Source: Symbiodinium microadriaticum
Lineage: Eukaryota; Sar; Dinophyceae; Suessiales; Symbiodiniaceae
Length of the DNA: 64,000 nucleotides
Assembly: GCA_001939145.1 (NCBI GenBank)
Contig: LSRX01000056.1
Location: 735,378 to 799,377, forward strand
Direction of reading: 5' to 3'
Shown: piece by piece, positions 12,211 through 24,892 of the stretch
How positions within the stretch are numbered: position 1 is the first letter of the stretch
Layout: each line of letters opens with the position of its first letter
Notes under the pieces: model-generated
The model's input: the letters and a program-made list of their open reading frames with translations, nothing else
The model's database searches: none
Told to the model about the DNA's origin: nothing
Made by a program: the position numbers and the translations under genes

Positions 12211-12290
12211 AGAAAAGCTTTACGTCGTTCGGGCCAGGGTGCTAGCGGCGTTAGCGTATGTTACTGCACACACACCTGTGCTACACCAAG
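12211..12290 (+). repeat. Direct repeat, right copy
   Basis: Starts AGAAAAGCTTTACGTCGTTC and matches 10653-10740 over most of its length, including CACACACCTGTGCTACACCA against CACACACCTTCGCTACACAA. Same orientation as the left copy. Confidence 0.85.
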
Positions 12291-12393
12291 TTTCTAGAGT
12301 AAGCCGCGATACATGTTAGAAATTGCAAGTCAACGAGCTTCTTCATGCCTTCCAAAATTTCCAAACTGCACATTCGGACCACCAAGGCTTGAC

Positions 12394-12630
12394 TCAAGTC
12401 ACATCTGAGTCGGAATCTCGCAACAGCAGAAGCAAACGCTGCATGCCTGCCGCAGCGAGGAGCGGCATGGCCGTGAGGTTGTCAAAGGGCAGTTGGGTAT
12501 GACCTGCGCGAGGCCAAGCCATGACGAGCCAAAGCGAGTCTGGACCGAATCCGGACGTGGCAGTCTCAGTGTCACAGAGCGTCCGAGCAAGCCCGAATGG
12601 GGCACAGCTGGCAATTTCCGCACTGGGGCT
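12394..12630 (-). CDS. Orphan minus-strand exon ending in a stop
   Basis: Open frame starting at an ATG or just after the CAG at 12630 (SAEIASCAPFGLARTLCDTE) and ending TGA at 12394. Third positions are mostly G/C. It ends with a leucine-rich run followed by the acidic tail RDSDSDVT. It lies downstream of the stop of the gene at 12775, so it would be the last exon of a separate small gene or an alternative 3' exon. Confidence 0.35.
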   Translation of the reverse strand, partial: SPSAEIASCAPFGLARTLCDTETATSGFGPDSLWLVMAWPRAGHTQLPFDNLTAMPLLAAAGMQRLLLLLRDSDSDVT

Positions 12631-12774
12631 CTGCATGGTCAGAGTTTGGTGGCAAAGATCGGCACCCTGGTGCAGCCTTTGCTTTGCCGAGGTGCATTAA
12701 CATTGGAAAATTCGTGTGTTAACCGGATCCATAAAACAAAATTCGTCTATTGACAGATCCGTAAAGCAGCGAGG

Positions 12775-15611
12775 TTAAGCCTCCGCCTCCGCGTTCAACT
12801 GCGACCACAGCATGATTTCCGGAACCGGGGCGGCGCCGAAACCGACAACCGCAAGGATGACACATTCGAAGAACATCATGACATGGTCGGATGGAGGCAC
12901 AGACCAGGAGATCACGCCGCATTGGGACGCGGCCTGCTCTGTTGCTACAACAGGTATCACTGCTTTGAGCATTTTAAAGGTGATTCCACTTGGCGGAACC
13001 CCGGTAGCCAGTTCTGGACCGAAAGGGCAGCACTGTAATCACAGTCTGTCCGGGCCCGTCCCGGCCGTCTCCACCTGGCTGTGAGAGCTTTGCAGCACGC
13101 AACCCCAATCACAAAGACAATCATCTCAAAATCGAGCTGCTCAAGCACGCCTTCTGCCCTCCCTCACCTGCTGTGCATCTCCGTCTCCACAGCCTAAGTA
13201 AGGACCTAAGGCTGAGAAAGGTCAGCCTCTCGGGCTCGATGTCGACTCTGCCCAAAAATCCCCGCGAGCCGGGATGACCCGATCCGGTCAGAAGCGGTTC
13301 AGGGCCATGAGGGACTCTTTTTGCATCACAGCCTCCGACCTCACACAGCAAACCACAGTCGAGCCCCGAAGCCTCAAGTGCATCACCGACAGAAAAGAAA
13401 CTCATCTCCAGTCTTATTTAAGCCCAAGACAAATTCAGACCAGATAGTCAGACAAGGATTTTTCATCTGCAATCCGCCCTGTCTGCACCCAAGCGTCATG
13501 GTCATTGACTTTTGCCAGGCAGAGAAGTCCGGATTGACTCTGTCGGGCAGCCCGAAAGTTTCGTACAATCGCTGGCCTCGGCTCAGGTCCAGCCGTCTCG
13601 GCGAGAGGAAAGCCCCGATACCCAACTTGCCTTGCACGGAAGATACAAGCACACCGACAAGATCTCAAAAGTCCAATGCTCTTTCAACAGCAGTAGCAGA
13701 ACATGCCTTGCACAACCAGGTCACTGAAGATCTGAGGATCCTGGCCTGGGCGAATGTGCAATCCGATGTGCGGCTGGAGGTGTAGTCGTCTGTGGCCACA
13801 ACTACTAGTACTTTTGCACACACGCTCGCCCGTTCTAGCGTCAGACGATCACAGCGAAAGAAGTAAAGTCTGCAAACTAACCGAACTGCAGTTGCAAGAA
13901 GCCTTTCCCTCAGACACAATATGTCTGGTTGCCAAGGAGCCAAACATCTCTGCAAGTCTTTCGATGGCGCGGAGCCCCTCTTCGTCTTCCTCAACCTGGA
14001 CTTTTCCCTACTTCCCCTGTCCAACACCCACGCCGAAGCGAACTGTCCAGGTCCTGTTCTGAGAAGATTCTGTCCTGGGCCTGTCTAGCACGTGTCGTCC
14101 CAAGGTCTGGAATCCAATCCGCAAATAGTTGCCCGCCGGGTGGCAAAAAGAGGCGGCGAGCACGTCCCAGTCCCGATTCTCCTCGTGGCTGCAGCAACGG
14201 TCATTTTTGTTGTATGATGCAAGGAGAAATGTAGTTGCCAGAACCGGACAACGTCTCGTATCCAGTTGGGCGCGTTGCTGCTGCTGACGGCCAGCTCTGC
14301 ACAACTTGCCGGCTCTCCTGAAGCCTGTAGTACTGCGCCCGGGCTCTGGGTCCTCTGTGATGAGCTGTGTATCCTTGCCCGATCACAAGGCACTGACAAC
14401 GCAGAATGTGATGCAACCGTGTTTTGGAGAAAGACGACAAAGCAGCGAGCTGGAAGTCTACAGCTTGCGCAAGCAGTCGCACAGCTCCTCCGCCACCGGC
14501 ATGAACCCGCTCCGCGAGGTGGACAACCAGCGTGCCCAGCTGCTCCTTACAATATTTACAATGCATGACGAAGCAAGCATATGTGTGGTCTGTGGGCATC
14601 CAAACTGCGTTCTGAGTTCTGGCAAGTACAATTGCAAATTTGGCACGGGATCGAACACTCAAGCAAGCGCGACAAGCCTCCGCCATGCGCAACGGGACAT
14701 GCCGCTTAAGCATCCTTCAACACTAGACTTCCAGGCGTTTCCGACTGACAACAGATGAGGCTCAAGAGCGAAGAGTGAAAAGCCCCTCACCTCACCACAG
14801 GGCAGGATCGGTGGGATGAAACGACAGGACCCTCTTTTTGGACTGGCAGCCCGGTCATCGCAACAATTCCTGGGGAGGTCATCTGTATCAGAAGCAAGCC
14901 AAGCACACCGCAGCAACAGCTCGAAAGACCTCGTCAAATCTTTCCGGTGTTGGTCGGAGCCACGCTGCAGAGTCAGATTGCGAAGACCGAACGAGCTCGG
15001 CACACTTGAAACTGGTTAAGACCAAACCATTTCGCAGCAAGCTCAGATCCTTGCTGCGTGAAGAAGTTGCATTGTTTTGCAGTGGCAAGGAACTGCACTA
15101 AGGCCAGCAGTGCCTCGCAACTCGCAGAGCATGCCGAAAGCACTGACCCTACTGCAGTCCCCGGCAATGCCTCAACACCCGCCTTCAAATTGACCCTGCT
15201 ACCTGCGGCACTGATGCCGGATTTGCCTCTGAGTTCAGCCTTGTGGTTCCTCAGACGACCAAAGTTCCCAAGAAGTGTGCGAAAAACGACGATGCCGTTC
15301 ATCTCCAGTTTTGAGGTGTCGGAACGATTTCAGAATCGGTGCGTCAGCATGTTTGGCGGTGGGCGCCCCAGCTTGGGTGACGGGTGTGTACTGCAACTTA
15401 TCAAAAGTCGGTAATGAGTGCGCCTGGTGACGCGTAAGATGTGTTGCGGGAGCTTAAACAGTGTGGCCAGAAGATTCAGATCAAGGTAGTTAACTTTGGC
15501 CAAGTCACGCTGTCCTGGTGGACTCCATACCCTGCCTGACTGATCCAGATTCAATTCGAGTAGTGTGTGACACTCGCTCGTGCCGACCACAAGTAGAATG
15601 CAATCATCATC
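12775..15611 (-). CDS. Multi-exon gene with a C-terminal membrane segment, function unknown
   Basis: Exons in transcript order: 15611-15432 (180 nt, phase 0 both ends, reads DDDCILLVVGTSECHTLLEL then LNLLATLFKLPQHILR), from 15302 (phase 0, reads NGIVVFRTLLGNFGRLRNHK) to about 15096, about 14555-14430, 14181-14044 (46 codons, ENRDWDVLAASFCHPAGNY), 13995 to about 13918 (VEEDEEGLRAIERLAEMFGS), 13630 to about 13440 (LSPRRLDLSRGQRLYETFGL), about 13395-13200, and a last exon 12959-12775 with a hydrophobic stretch (MMFFECVILAVVGFGAAP) and a TAA stop. Acceptors are CAG-type, and 14181-14044 joins 13995 in phase 0. No family was recognised. More exons may lie upstream at 16.3-17.0 kb. Confidence 0.5.
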
Positions 15612-16355
15612 CTGCAAACCGATCCCACGGTTTCAGCGCTCTAAGTGTGCGACACTGGGATGTCTGTAGCAGGAGCACTCCCAGACCTCTCTGGCCTCAG
15701 CACACCACGCAAAGTGCACATGAGTGCGAATGCATTACCGTGTTCCAGCGGCGCACTGCATCAGAAGCAAGATGCTGCTTCCCGTCGAGATAGAACCACG
15801 CGCGTTATCCTAGCCCTAGGCCCTAGCAATGCCGACCTGAAACAGAGTTGGAACTGAGATTCGCTGGGGAACTTTAAGCCCAGATCTCAGACTGAAGGCA
15901 AAAGCATAATCCGCCGAAAATAGCGCATGCGGAAGCTGTCTGCAGCTCGGTTTCTGTGAACCAGGCGAGCCAGCGTGCATCTCCAAGGATCGATGAAGTG
16001 GCTCCTCCTTGTGCAACAGTCCGAAGCACGCTTAGACTGCCAGGAACCTGCCTCTGTGATGATCCGACCTCACTTTGGCCCTGTTAAGTCCGATCAAAAA
16101 GCTCTCTTGAAATTGCAAGCCAAGGTTGATACCAGAATTGCCCAACTCTTGTCGAACACAGCTGACCAGTCCCGCATGTAGTCCTTCCCCGACCCTGGAT
16201 CCAACGCGACCTCCTGGCACTTGGGGCTCGCAAGAGAAACGAAAGGCAAGAGTCTTCTCAACCTTACATGTTGCATGACATGCTACTTCTTTGGCGGGAC
16301 AGCCTGCTGTTCCCGTGATGCCGCTCGTGTTAACCGAAAGTCATGACAAAATATA

Positions 16356-16649
16356 CTATAAGTGGTGCGATGTTTCTGCCGATGGTGCCTCCCACTCATC
16401 CTGCAACAGCTTCGCCCCAAAGAAGTGCAGGAGCATGGACCCAGCGACAGACATCAAGATCTCAGCACGGGAAGCCCATAAGATCTTGTGTTAGTGCGGA
16501 CATGAAACTTCGTCTCCACGTTGCAGTCCGAACACTTCCCTCTCCTTGCGGCCCGGAAACAATGTACAGCCGCGAGCTATCAGCAATGAAGCTGCGCACC
16601 TGCGGCACCCGGAATGAACCACCAACAAGCAAAACCTCACAGGCAAATA
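16356..16649 (-). CDS. Two candidate exons, upstream neighbour of the 12.8-15.6 kb gene
   Basis: About 16649-16502 reads CEVLLVGGSFRVPQVRSF then LYIVSGPQGEGSVRTATW. About 16460-16356 reads MSVAGSMLLHFFGAKLLQDE and ends in TAG, or leaves through a donor before it. The first has a superficial likeness to the LVGGSTRIP loop of Hsp70, but the residues after it do not fit Hsp70. A third weak exon may sit near 17035-16955 (DRDLYFFRCCLELKSW). Borders are not resolved. Confidence 0.35.
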
Positions 16650-17035
16650 GCTCTGCTTACCCTGCATCGACTTCTCAGGCGGAGGTAATGGCACATCACG
16701 GCCTTGAACCTGTTTGGAGCCAGGATGTCCGAATGGAAGAAGCGGTCGTTTTTCGGGACGAAACCTGAGCCAAGCTGAATGCACTGGGTTGTCGCGCTCT
16801 CCTTGGGCCTGATAGAATTGAACTCTCATCTTCCCAGTCTCTGCTGTGCCCGAACCTCTTTACACGTTCACCTCACGCCCGAGCTGGATCCCAGCATGTC
16901 AACCACCCGTGGCCCAACGAGAGCCCTGCAGTCCCTTACAATCCGACAACTTCTAACAACCAAGACTTGAGCTCGAGACAACATCGGAAGAAGTATAAGT
17001 CTCGGTCTTGGAACCGTCTGAATCCACCTGCAAAT

Positions 17036-17860
17036 CCTTCTAATTGTGTGAGGCATGTGAGGCCTAGAGCTCCCTGCAGCGACGCCCGCGGCAGAGACGA
17101 CAGGAACCTTTCGTGAGCACAACGACTGGTCGACACAGAAATTTCCTTGATTCAAGCGGCTACAAGAATCTACAGCGTGCCCATACTGTCACTTGGCAGC
17201 CGTGACGCAAAAACAAGAGCATCTTCTTGTGAGCGTGAAACACCGGCTGTAAACCAGTCCTCAGCTAGGTTAGACCAAAATTGAAGTGTGCTGCAAATGT
17301 CTGCAAGGAAATGCTTCCGCTTCTGATGTCATGCTAAACATGAATAGGACCAGAACTTAGAAATGAAGCTGTGCGTGTAAACGCACGGACATGGCGACCG
17401 CTCTGCTTTGCTCTTTCCTGAAGCCGCTCTGTCCAAGGAAGCTCCCTCCGCACTCCAGGAATTGTAACTGCAGGCATCCGCCCTGGATCGCAGCGAGGGC
17501 AGCTTGGGGTTGCACTTTACTCCTTTCATCTCATTTGGTGTGCCATTCCTTGAGTCTGGCACCGGGGCAGAACCCTGCCCCCACGGATCATAATTTTAGC
17601 ATGCCAGTCCTGGTGTCTGGCATGGTTAGGCACCAAACATTCATCGTCAGTCATCTCATGTCCTGCTCCTCTATTTTTGCATCGTCTTGTCGTGTCGGTA
17701 GCTCGTCGCAGTCATCCGTGACGTGCCAATGCGTGTGTGAGTGTGTGTGGGTCTTGAACTTTGTGTTGACATGTCCGTCGGTCAATACATATTGACCGAG
17801 ACAACTCAATGTATACTGCTGTACGCGTATTATACGAACTCACACCGAATCTTGACTCCA
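17036..17860. other. No gene called
   Basis: Short frames on both strands without convincing exon borders; probably intron or spacer. Confidence 0.3.
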
Positions 17861-17861
17861 T

Positions 17862-18940
17862 CCATCCATACATCCATCAATCCATTGTCCATCCATTAAT
17901 TCATTCATCCACCCACATACCCACCCATCCATCCATCCATTCATCCGTTCATTTTTATGCATACACAGAAAGACCATAATAGCAGCACCCGAACTTTTTC
18001 TGCATCTCCACAAGTGAGCACACGTATACACATCAAGCACCATATTGCATGCATGCATGCATGCATCCATACGTCTACGTTCCTACATACATACATACAT
18101 ACATACATACATACATACATACATACATACATACACATACAGCTACACCTACAGATACACATACACATGCACAGACACATGCACATACGCATACACATAC
18201 GCATACGAATAAACATACACGTACACATACACATACATACATACATACATACATACATACATACATACATACATACATACAACCATACAGCCCATCCATC
18301 CATCCATCCATCCATCCATGCATGCATACATACATACATACATACGCACACATAAACACATACGTACAAACAACAAACAAAGAAGCAAACAAACATGCAT
18401 ACATGCATACATCCATACATACATACATACATACATACATACATACATACAAACAAACATGCATGCACACACACACACACAAACAAACAAGCAAGCAAAC
18501 ACACAAACAAACAAACAAACAAACATACATACATACATACATACATGCATGTGTCCATGCATACATACATACGTATATACATACATACTTACATACATAC
18601 ATACCTACGTACCTACGTACATAAGTACATACATACCTACCAACATACTTACGTACATACGTACATACATACGTACTTACATACATACATACCTACATTT
18701 GGTCCTGTTAACACTATCAACACGAGAAAAAATAAGACAAATGCTTATCGTGAGATCGCAGACGGAATACATACCTACCTCCATACATAAATACATACAT
18801 ACATACATACATACATACATGCATGAATGCATGCATACCTCCACGTGCGTACATACCCACATACTACCTACATACATACATCCATGCATGCCTGCCTGCA
18901 TGCATGCAAACATACATACAGACATACACACGTACATGCA
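17862..18940. repeat. Compound tetranucleotide tract (CATC/CATA/CAAA)n
   Basis: About 1.1 kb of CATC, then CATA with GTACATAC and CATG variants, then CAAA/CAAG and CATA again. It is interrupted once by about 70 bases of unique sequence (18705-18775). Frames through it on both strands (HTYIHT, VCMYVC) are artefacts. It lies just beyond the stop codon of the antiporter-like gene. Confidence 0.97.
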
Positions 18941-18985
18941 CAACTAGATGCTGCTGCTGGTAGCACCTCGTAGCCGAGACCTTCG

Positions 18986-21900
18986 CTAGTTCAACCCCAG
19001 CGGCTTGCCGGTGCCAGGGCTGCTTCCGAAGTGCTCCAGCCAATGGCATACTAGAATGGCCAGAGAAATCCCACAGAAGCGGCACACGAGGCCGATGACG
19101 AGCATGGGAAGCACCCGCGTGGCTTGCACGAAGACTGTGACATCCTAGGCTGACGAATTCGTCTGCTGCTTCTCTTTGCAAGTTTTGGCCACTTGTCACA
19201 GCTCACCAACATGGACATGTCTGCGCATGTTGAACAGGCACCCTACGGAGAATGCTTTTTCTGAATCCTAGCCCGTGACGGAAGCGTCACAAAACCCTGC
19301 ATCTAAGGCAACTACGCAAGCCTTGCGTTGAGTCAGTCCACACACCTGCTGCTGTAGAGTCGGTGTTTGTCCGTTTGCTCTATTTCGCATTGCCCAAACA
19401 AGACTAAGACATGGCAAAGGCTCCTGCATCCCAAGGGGGCTGACGCGTTGAGTCCGATATGCCGAGCATGCTTAATATCTGCAATGCTGACTTGCGATGC
19501 CTTCGTGTCGCCTCCTATCGACAATGCCGTTGTCCTACTTCTACGGCTTGTGAAACCTGCAATGTCCCCAACCTCAATCTTGTGACCTGAGGAATGCTAC
19601 AGATCCAGAGTAGGCTCCTGATAATCCAGCTTCTCATGCTTTGCAAATCCTGCTGAATCCCCCTTGTCCACTCCATGTTTGTTCCAGGTAATGCCAGTCA
19701 ATAGTGCAGGCTGCCGTTGGTCCGCACAGGCTGTTGCTCTGTCGGGCAGCTATCTTGCTGCCGATCATGCTGAAAAGGAAGATCTGGCCAAAAACCTGAC
19801 AAGAGTAGAGGGCAGCACACATCTTTTGCTGTGCATTACGGAGCAACAGCAACCTCAGCCACCCTCGCCACCTTGCCTCAGCTTCAGCTAGTCGCAAAGG
19901 CTGCTGCCAGGCAGCCCAGACTCCGCCTACTACAGCATCCAAGTTGTTCTCGCGATGCCCGGTCAAGTTGGCTTGACTGAAGGAGCAGCCCAGCCTGAGA
20001 TGGCCGAACTCAAAGGCTCTGTACTGAGCCGAGGGCAAGCCGAGCCAGCCGCTGAGCCGGCTGCCGAGCTGCACAATCACCAGCAGCTCTGGCTGGAAGA
20101 GCGAGCCCGGTGCAAAGCCCATCGGCACCAGCGGCGTGCCGCCCGTCTCCTGTAGAAGTCGCACAAAGGCACACAAGACGTACTACGCGCTGCTGAAGGC
20201 AAAACACGCAAAACACGCTGAAGAGCGGAAAGGCACCGCTCGCGCCAAGCGCTGGGTCCTTCGGAAGGCCGAGCCCAAATCCCGCCAGCGCCACTGCCAA
20301 GATGAAGAGATACGTCTCCTGCCGATGGCTGCCATGGGCACATCTCACTTGCTTAGAGCTGGCGAGGCGAGACGGAAGGTCCTCGATCCTGCCAGTGAAG
20401 CCAAAGGACCTGGCAGTGTTGCACACAAGCCATGGCGCTCGCGCTCGCGCGCGCATGTGCCAGGTTGTTTGCATGAATTGCACCGAGCACAAGGTGGGAT
20501 ATTGCATGATCGAGCCGCATGTTGCTTTTGTTGTGGGCTCCATACAAGCAGCACTGCCGACTGGGCAAGGCACGCATGCCGTTTCTGCACCATCTGGCCC
20601 GTGACGTTACCTGCCGAAACGGAAGGGCTTTGAACGCTTTCGGCCTTTGCACCTTCAGCAACGCTCGGCATCGCCCCGACTCGGCCTAAGGCGAAGCCCA
20701 TGACGACGGTTGCGATCAAGCGAACAACGTTGGCGCCAATAATTGCAGCCTCGGACAGCTTTCCGAACCCACATCTTTCGCTGTCCCGAGGTGCTAGAAA
20801 GGTTTTATACTGTGTCTGCCTGGCATTAGGCAGGCACTCCTGGCATCTCAGTCCGCGGCGGGGTCTGCCGAATTCGACTTTGACACTTCGGCAAAGCCCG
20901 ACAGAAGCCCGAAAAGGGTCAGCACAAAAGAGGCCTTGGCTGTTGGCGGCTCCCGCTCTGCTTTTCAGTGCATGGCACGGAAAAATTCGACAAAAAAAGC
21001 CAGCATGATTTCCAATGTCGGCCTCCAGCGGAGCAGTCGTAAGGACGAGTCGGGTGAGCTCTGCTTTTCCTGACGACAGGATAATTAACCAGCAGTTCAA
21101 GCGGCAAGACGCCTTGCCACGTGGTGCCACTGCCCTTGCCCGAGCACCTGATGGTACCTGATCCTCCATCTCGATCATCTTCGGGATGACAATGCCATCT
21201 GCTAAGCCGCAGAGGACAGCTCCTGTCACGCAAGGTCTAGGGATGAAACTCACGTCTACACCAGGAAGCCCACTCCCATTCTCGTGCCTGTCACACAGGC
21301 TTCGATGCGCGACAGCTCCTGCATTCTCAAGGCTGCTGGCGCAGCTGAGACACCGGAAGCACATGGCCAGCAATGCAGACATTCTCTGCCATCAGAGTTT
21401 AGCAGTGTCTGCCTGGACCTTGCAATGTCCACGCCTCCATGAAGCAAGCCCAGATGGAGATGCCGACCTCAACTTCGAGTTGTCTGCGCATGCTGCAGAC
21501 AGCCATTGCAGCGGTGCTGAGATTGATCTTGCCATATCTCAAGGCGCTCACGAACTCACAGAAGCAGGGGACAATGCCCAGGATCACCTCCAGCTTCAGA
21601 GTTGAGGCTCTCTGATGACAAGTCGAGGTTACAAGGCTTTGATCGGTTCTTGTAGCTCACGCCTCACACCTGGAACCAATTTGAAAAGAAACATCCTTGC
21701 ACGTCCCAGCTGGCCCAACTCGATTTGGGACCTAACTGTTGTGCAGGATTTTATGCAACTTAGCCACATGACGAGTTTTTGGAGTATTGTGACTGATCTC
21801 GAAGCCAGCGGTGAGGAGAACCAAGAAGAATGCGCATTCCTCGGAGAAGAGCACTGTCCAAAGCAAGACTATGTCACGCACCGCATCATGACCCCGGACT

Positions 21901-24488
21901 GCTGCGCATGAACGCATGTGATGCATGTCAGCGTATGTCTTCGTGTCCCTAGGCCCAAGCCTGGAAATGGTCGCGTCCTTCGAGGATTTCCTTAAGATCA
22001 CACACAAGGTGAGCGAAGTGAGTTCATGCGGCATGATGCTCCATGCCTTTCAACGGCGCGCTCCAACTTTAACCCGCGCAATGGAACAAGGTGGGAAATG
22101 TAGCTTTCCCGTTGCTTCCATGCTTCTGTTTGCATCAGGCCGAGTTTGCCACAGAGCCAGCCACTGAGCAGGACGCCCACTGGGCCGGGCAGGTTGCAGG
22201 ACACGAAAAACGCCCTGCCAAATCACTGACACATTGGCATTGGCACTGCAAAGGGAATGTTTTTGTAATCAGTTGTGCCGATCATAAACGACACGGCCTG
22301 TGGCAAGCGGCAATCATATACATATATATATATACACACACACGCACACTCCAATGCAGTTCCCCTGCAGTCTCCCTGAAATCCCTGCACCTCACGTTCC
22401 TCCGGTTCATACAACCTGTGTTTGCAGCCGCTGGTTTCTTCGGCACTGGCAGCAGGGAAAAAATTACCATGACAAGCGCTGTGGCATGCCCCTTAACGCT
22501 CGAAGGCTGGCCTAAGCAAGTAGCCCACCAGCAGCAGCACAGCCAGCCCCATGACAAGTGGGAAGGCCAAGGGCGGCGCCGCCGACATGGCTCGAAGTCT
22601 TGCGCACCAGCACAGCTTTCAGTATCTGCCTTCGTCTGGCCATCAGCCCACTGGTTCGTTGGTTGACCGACAAAATCTTGGTAAAGACATCACACCAAGC
22701 TTAAACCCTGCATTGGGATCAACCGAAGTGGATCGAGATGTGCTTGCGTTGGATCTGGATCTTGCCACAACGCTCTCACAACGCGCTCCTAATTTGAAGC
22801 TCAAGCAGCTGGAACCACTTGAGCCCCAGGGCAAGCACAAAATTTGATACAACACCTATGCTTGTGACAGTATGACATCTTTTGACTCACGCTGTGAAGG
22901 TTTTGTTGGTGATTCCTACGACAGAACTACGCCCAACAGCAGATGTCAGACATGGAGCGTTGCCGACTTTCAGATGCTCGAGCCACGGTCGTCCACGTTT
23001 CTAATCGCGGCTTCAAGGTTGGGTGAAACGCAGAAACTGCTGTAAAATGAGTTGAGTGGAGACTTTCTGCCTGCTGTGTGTCATGTTTTTAACCCGTGAC
23101 AGCTCTGAAGATCCCACCGATGACGATCACATTTTAGTAGCCGTCTCAGATGCACTTTCACAGCCACAAAGAGCGAGCAAACTTTCCTCACGGTCAGGAG
23201 GCAACTGCAACTCCACACGTATCAAGACCTCTTGGCACGCTCGCCGCGGCACCTCCTCCCCATGCATCTGGCGGGGCAATGGCTGGGCGAAGCGCTCGCC
23301 AGGTTTCTTGTGGCCCTGTGTCCTTGAAGCAACATGCTCTTCGAACGTAAAGGGGAAAATACACTTCTGCGACTTGATCACACTGAAGCAGACTGAGAGT
23401 GGGACCCGGAAAACATGGGTATCAGACTGTCCTAAGAATGCTTGCATCAACTGGGCAATCCTTCTGCTCACATATATTCCGCCAGGTGCAGCTGCATCCT
23501 TGCATGAACGAGACCAAGGTGCGGGTTTTTGCCCAGGCCTCGGTCGACATGACATGAACACGGCTTTGGGAGGTTTGGAGACTGTGCAAAGGGTAAAAAA
23601 ACGAAGAGTAGCGGAATTGGGACTTCAAGCTCAGAGCTTTCAGTTCTAGGCATATGGTCGCAGAAGCGGTGGCCCTGACGCATGACGCTTGGCCCCAAGT
23701 GGAGTGATTCGCTATCTATCTGGGGTCCCAGCACGCGGACTTCAGAACTTTCCTGAGAGCGGGGAGATCATGGAGAGCAACAGGTTCTGCAATCTGAGAC
23801 TTCTGAAACAATACTGGCCAGTTTAACGACCAAAAACACCCGCGATCGCCAACTCTCCTCACGAAACGTTGAGAAACCGCAGCCTCTCAACTGCACGGCA
23901 AGGCACCTGCGCTCTCCGGATAAGGAGCTCCATGCACATCAGGAACCGTTGAGAAGCTGCCTTATGTGACTTTGATGACAGGTTGTCGATCCTCTACAAG
24001 TGCCACCGTTTCCAACGCTGGCGCCTCGCGTGTTGCCAAGGAGGCTTCGGATCAAAGACTCATACGGTACATGCCGCACTCGATTGTGCGAACTCAGTGC
24101 TTTCCGGAACGTATGGTGATACGAGAGGTTTGAGATCCAGTCTGTGAATGGTTGGGCATTTCCACCAAAGGGCTGAGTGTTCTTCCTAAGTCCTAAGCTA
24201 GCGCATTTTTCCAAGACTCCTGGTCTAGGCTGGTCCAACAACTAGAAAATAAACGTGGACAAATTATGCAGCATCAACTCTTCCCTGATGGTGAAACTTC
24301 GGGGATATGATTTGTACAATGGTGTCACTTCATCGCAAGTGTCCGCAAGAGTATGTCTTCACTGCTATGACGCTGCACGGAGACGTCAGCGAAAATGAGC
24401 CAATGGGGACCTCGACTGAGGCTGCGGCCATATCGCCGAAGACAAACGCAAGCTTGCGCTTCATGAATTCAACAACCACGATGTGCTC
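18986..24488 (-). CDS. Multi-exon membrane protein, probable cation/proton antiporter of NHA/CPA type
   Basis: Exons in transcript order: 24488-24363, 23366-23156, 22855-22787 (GC donor), 22699 to about 22587, 22445-22350, 22214-22006, 21898-21794, 21607-21419, 21222-21158, 20758-20653, 20524-20187, 20149 to about 19934 (frame open to 19634), about 19578-19400, 19134-18986 (TAG). Phases agree at 24363/23366, 23156/22855, 22350/22214, 22006/21898, 21794/21607, 21419/21222, 21158/20758, 20653/20524 and 20187/20149. Hydrophobic segments include NLPGPVGVLLSGWLCGKLG, LGIVPCFCEF, GAVLCGLADGIVIPKM, IIGANVVRLIATVVMGFALG and LPMLVIGLVCRFCGISLAIL. The PC..E segment followed by GAVL...VIPKM resembles the order in SLC9B/NHA antiporters (Na_H_Exchanger family), which swap Na+ or Li+ for H+ across membranes; this is memory-based pattern matching. 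A hydrophilic N-terminal part precedes the membrane domain. The spliced-leader relic at 27553 may mark its 5' end. Confidence 0.5.
22316..22350. repeat. Short (TA)n(CA)n microsatellite
   Basis: TA then CA units directly next to the donor site of the antiporter exon 22445-22350, so it begins the following intron. Confidence 0.9.
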
Positions 24489-24540
24489 CTGCAACGCCCC
24501 CCATGCATCCCCATGCGAGCCTTCGAATTTTGGGCTTCAC

Positions 24541-24892
24541 CCCCTGTTTTTGCTAGAAGAACGACTGCCCATGCTTCTCAAGAAAACATCAACTGCGTCA
24601 ACCCTCAGATCTTGGTCTCCGCGTTCGAAAGAGGTAGAGGAGGCATCGGCGTGGGCCCCGTAAGCGACCCTGCAGAGAACCATCGGTCGTCATTTTTGAC
24701 GATTCGGTACCTCCAGTGCCAGATCTTGCAGTCGACGACACCAGCAGTGTTGCGGGTCTGAATGTGAGCTTGACGAACCATCATACTCTGGAGGTCAAGC
24801 GACACTTTCGACACAGCACTGAGGGGAAACTCGATGATGCAGCCACTACCCTGGTCAATCCTCGAGAGCATTCGCCCGTCTGAAGAACCCAT
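24541..24892 (-). CDS. Candidate upstream exons of the antiporter-like gene
   Basis: Two overlapping coding-like frames. 24892 to about 24710 reads GRMLSRIDQGSGCIIEFPLS. 24669-24541, after a CTGCAG acceptor, reads ASSTSFERGDQDLRVDAVD and LRSMGSRSSSKN with good codon bias. Linking them directly would need a 41-nt intron (GTACCG...CTGCAG); a longer one starting at GTATGATGG is also possible. The next exon (24488-24363) starts in phase 0. Confidence 0.45.

Noticed and set aside
16502..16649. Hsp70-like motif VLLVGGSFRVPQV
   Set aside because: Only the loop resembles Hsp70; the following residues (LYIVSGPQGEGSVRTATW) and neighbouring exons do not.
17941..18947. Several frames of 130-213 codons (HTYIHT, VCMYVCM) in the tetranucleotide tract
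   Set aside because: Low-complexity translation of CATA/CATC repeats on both strands.
20345..21382. 345-codon minus-strand frame as a single gene
   Set aside because: It runs through exons, introns and different phases of the antiporter-like gene; the split model with matching phases explains it better.
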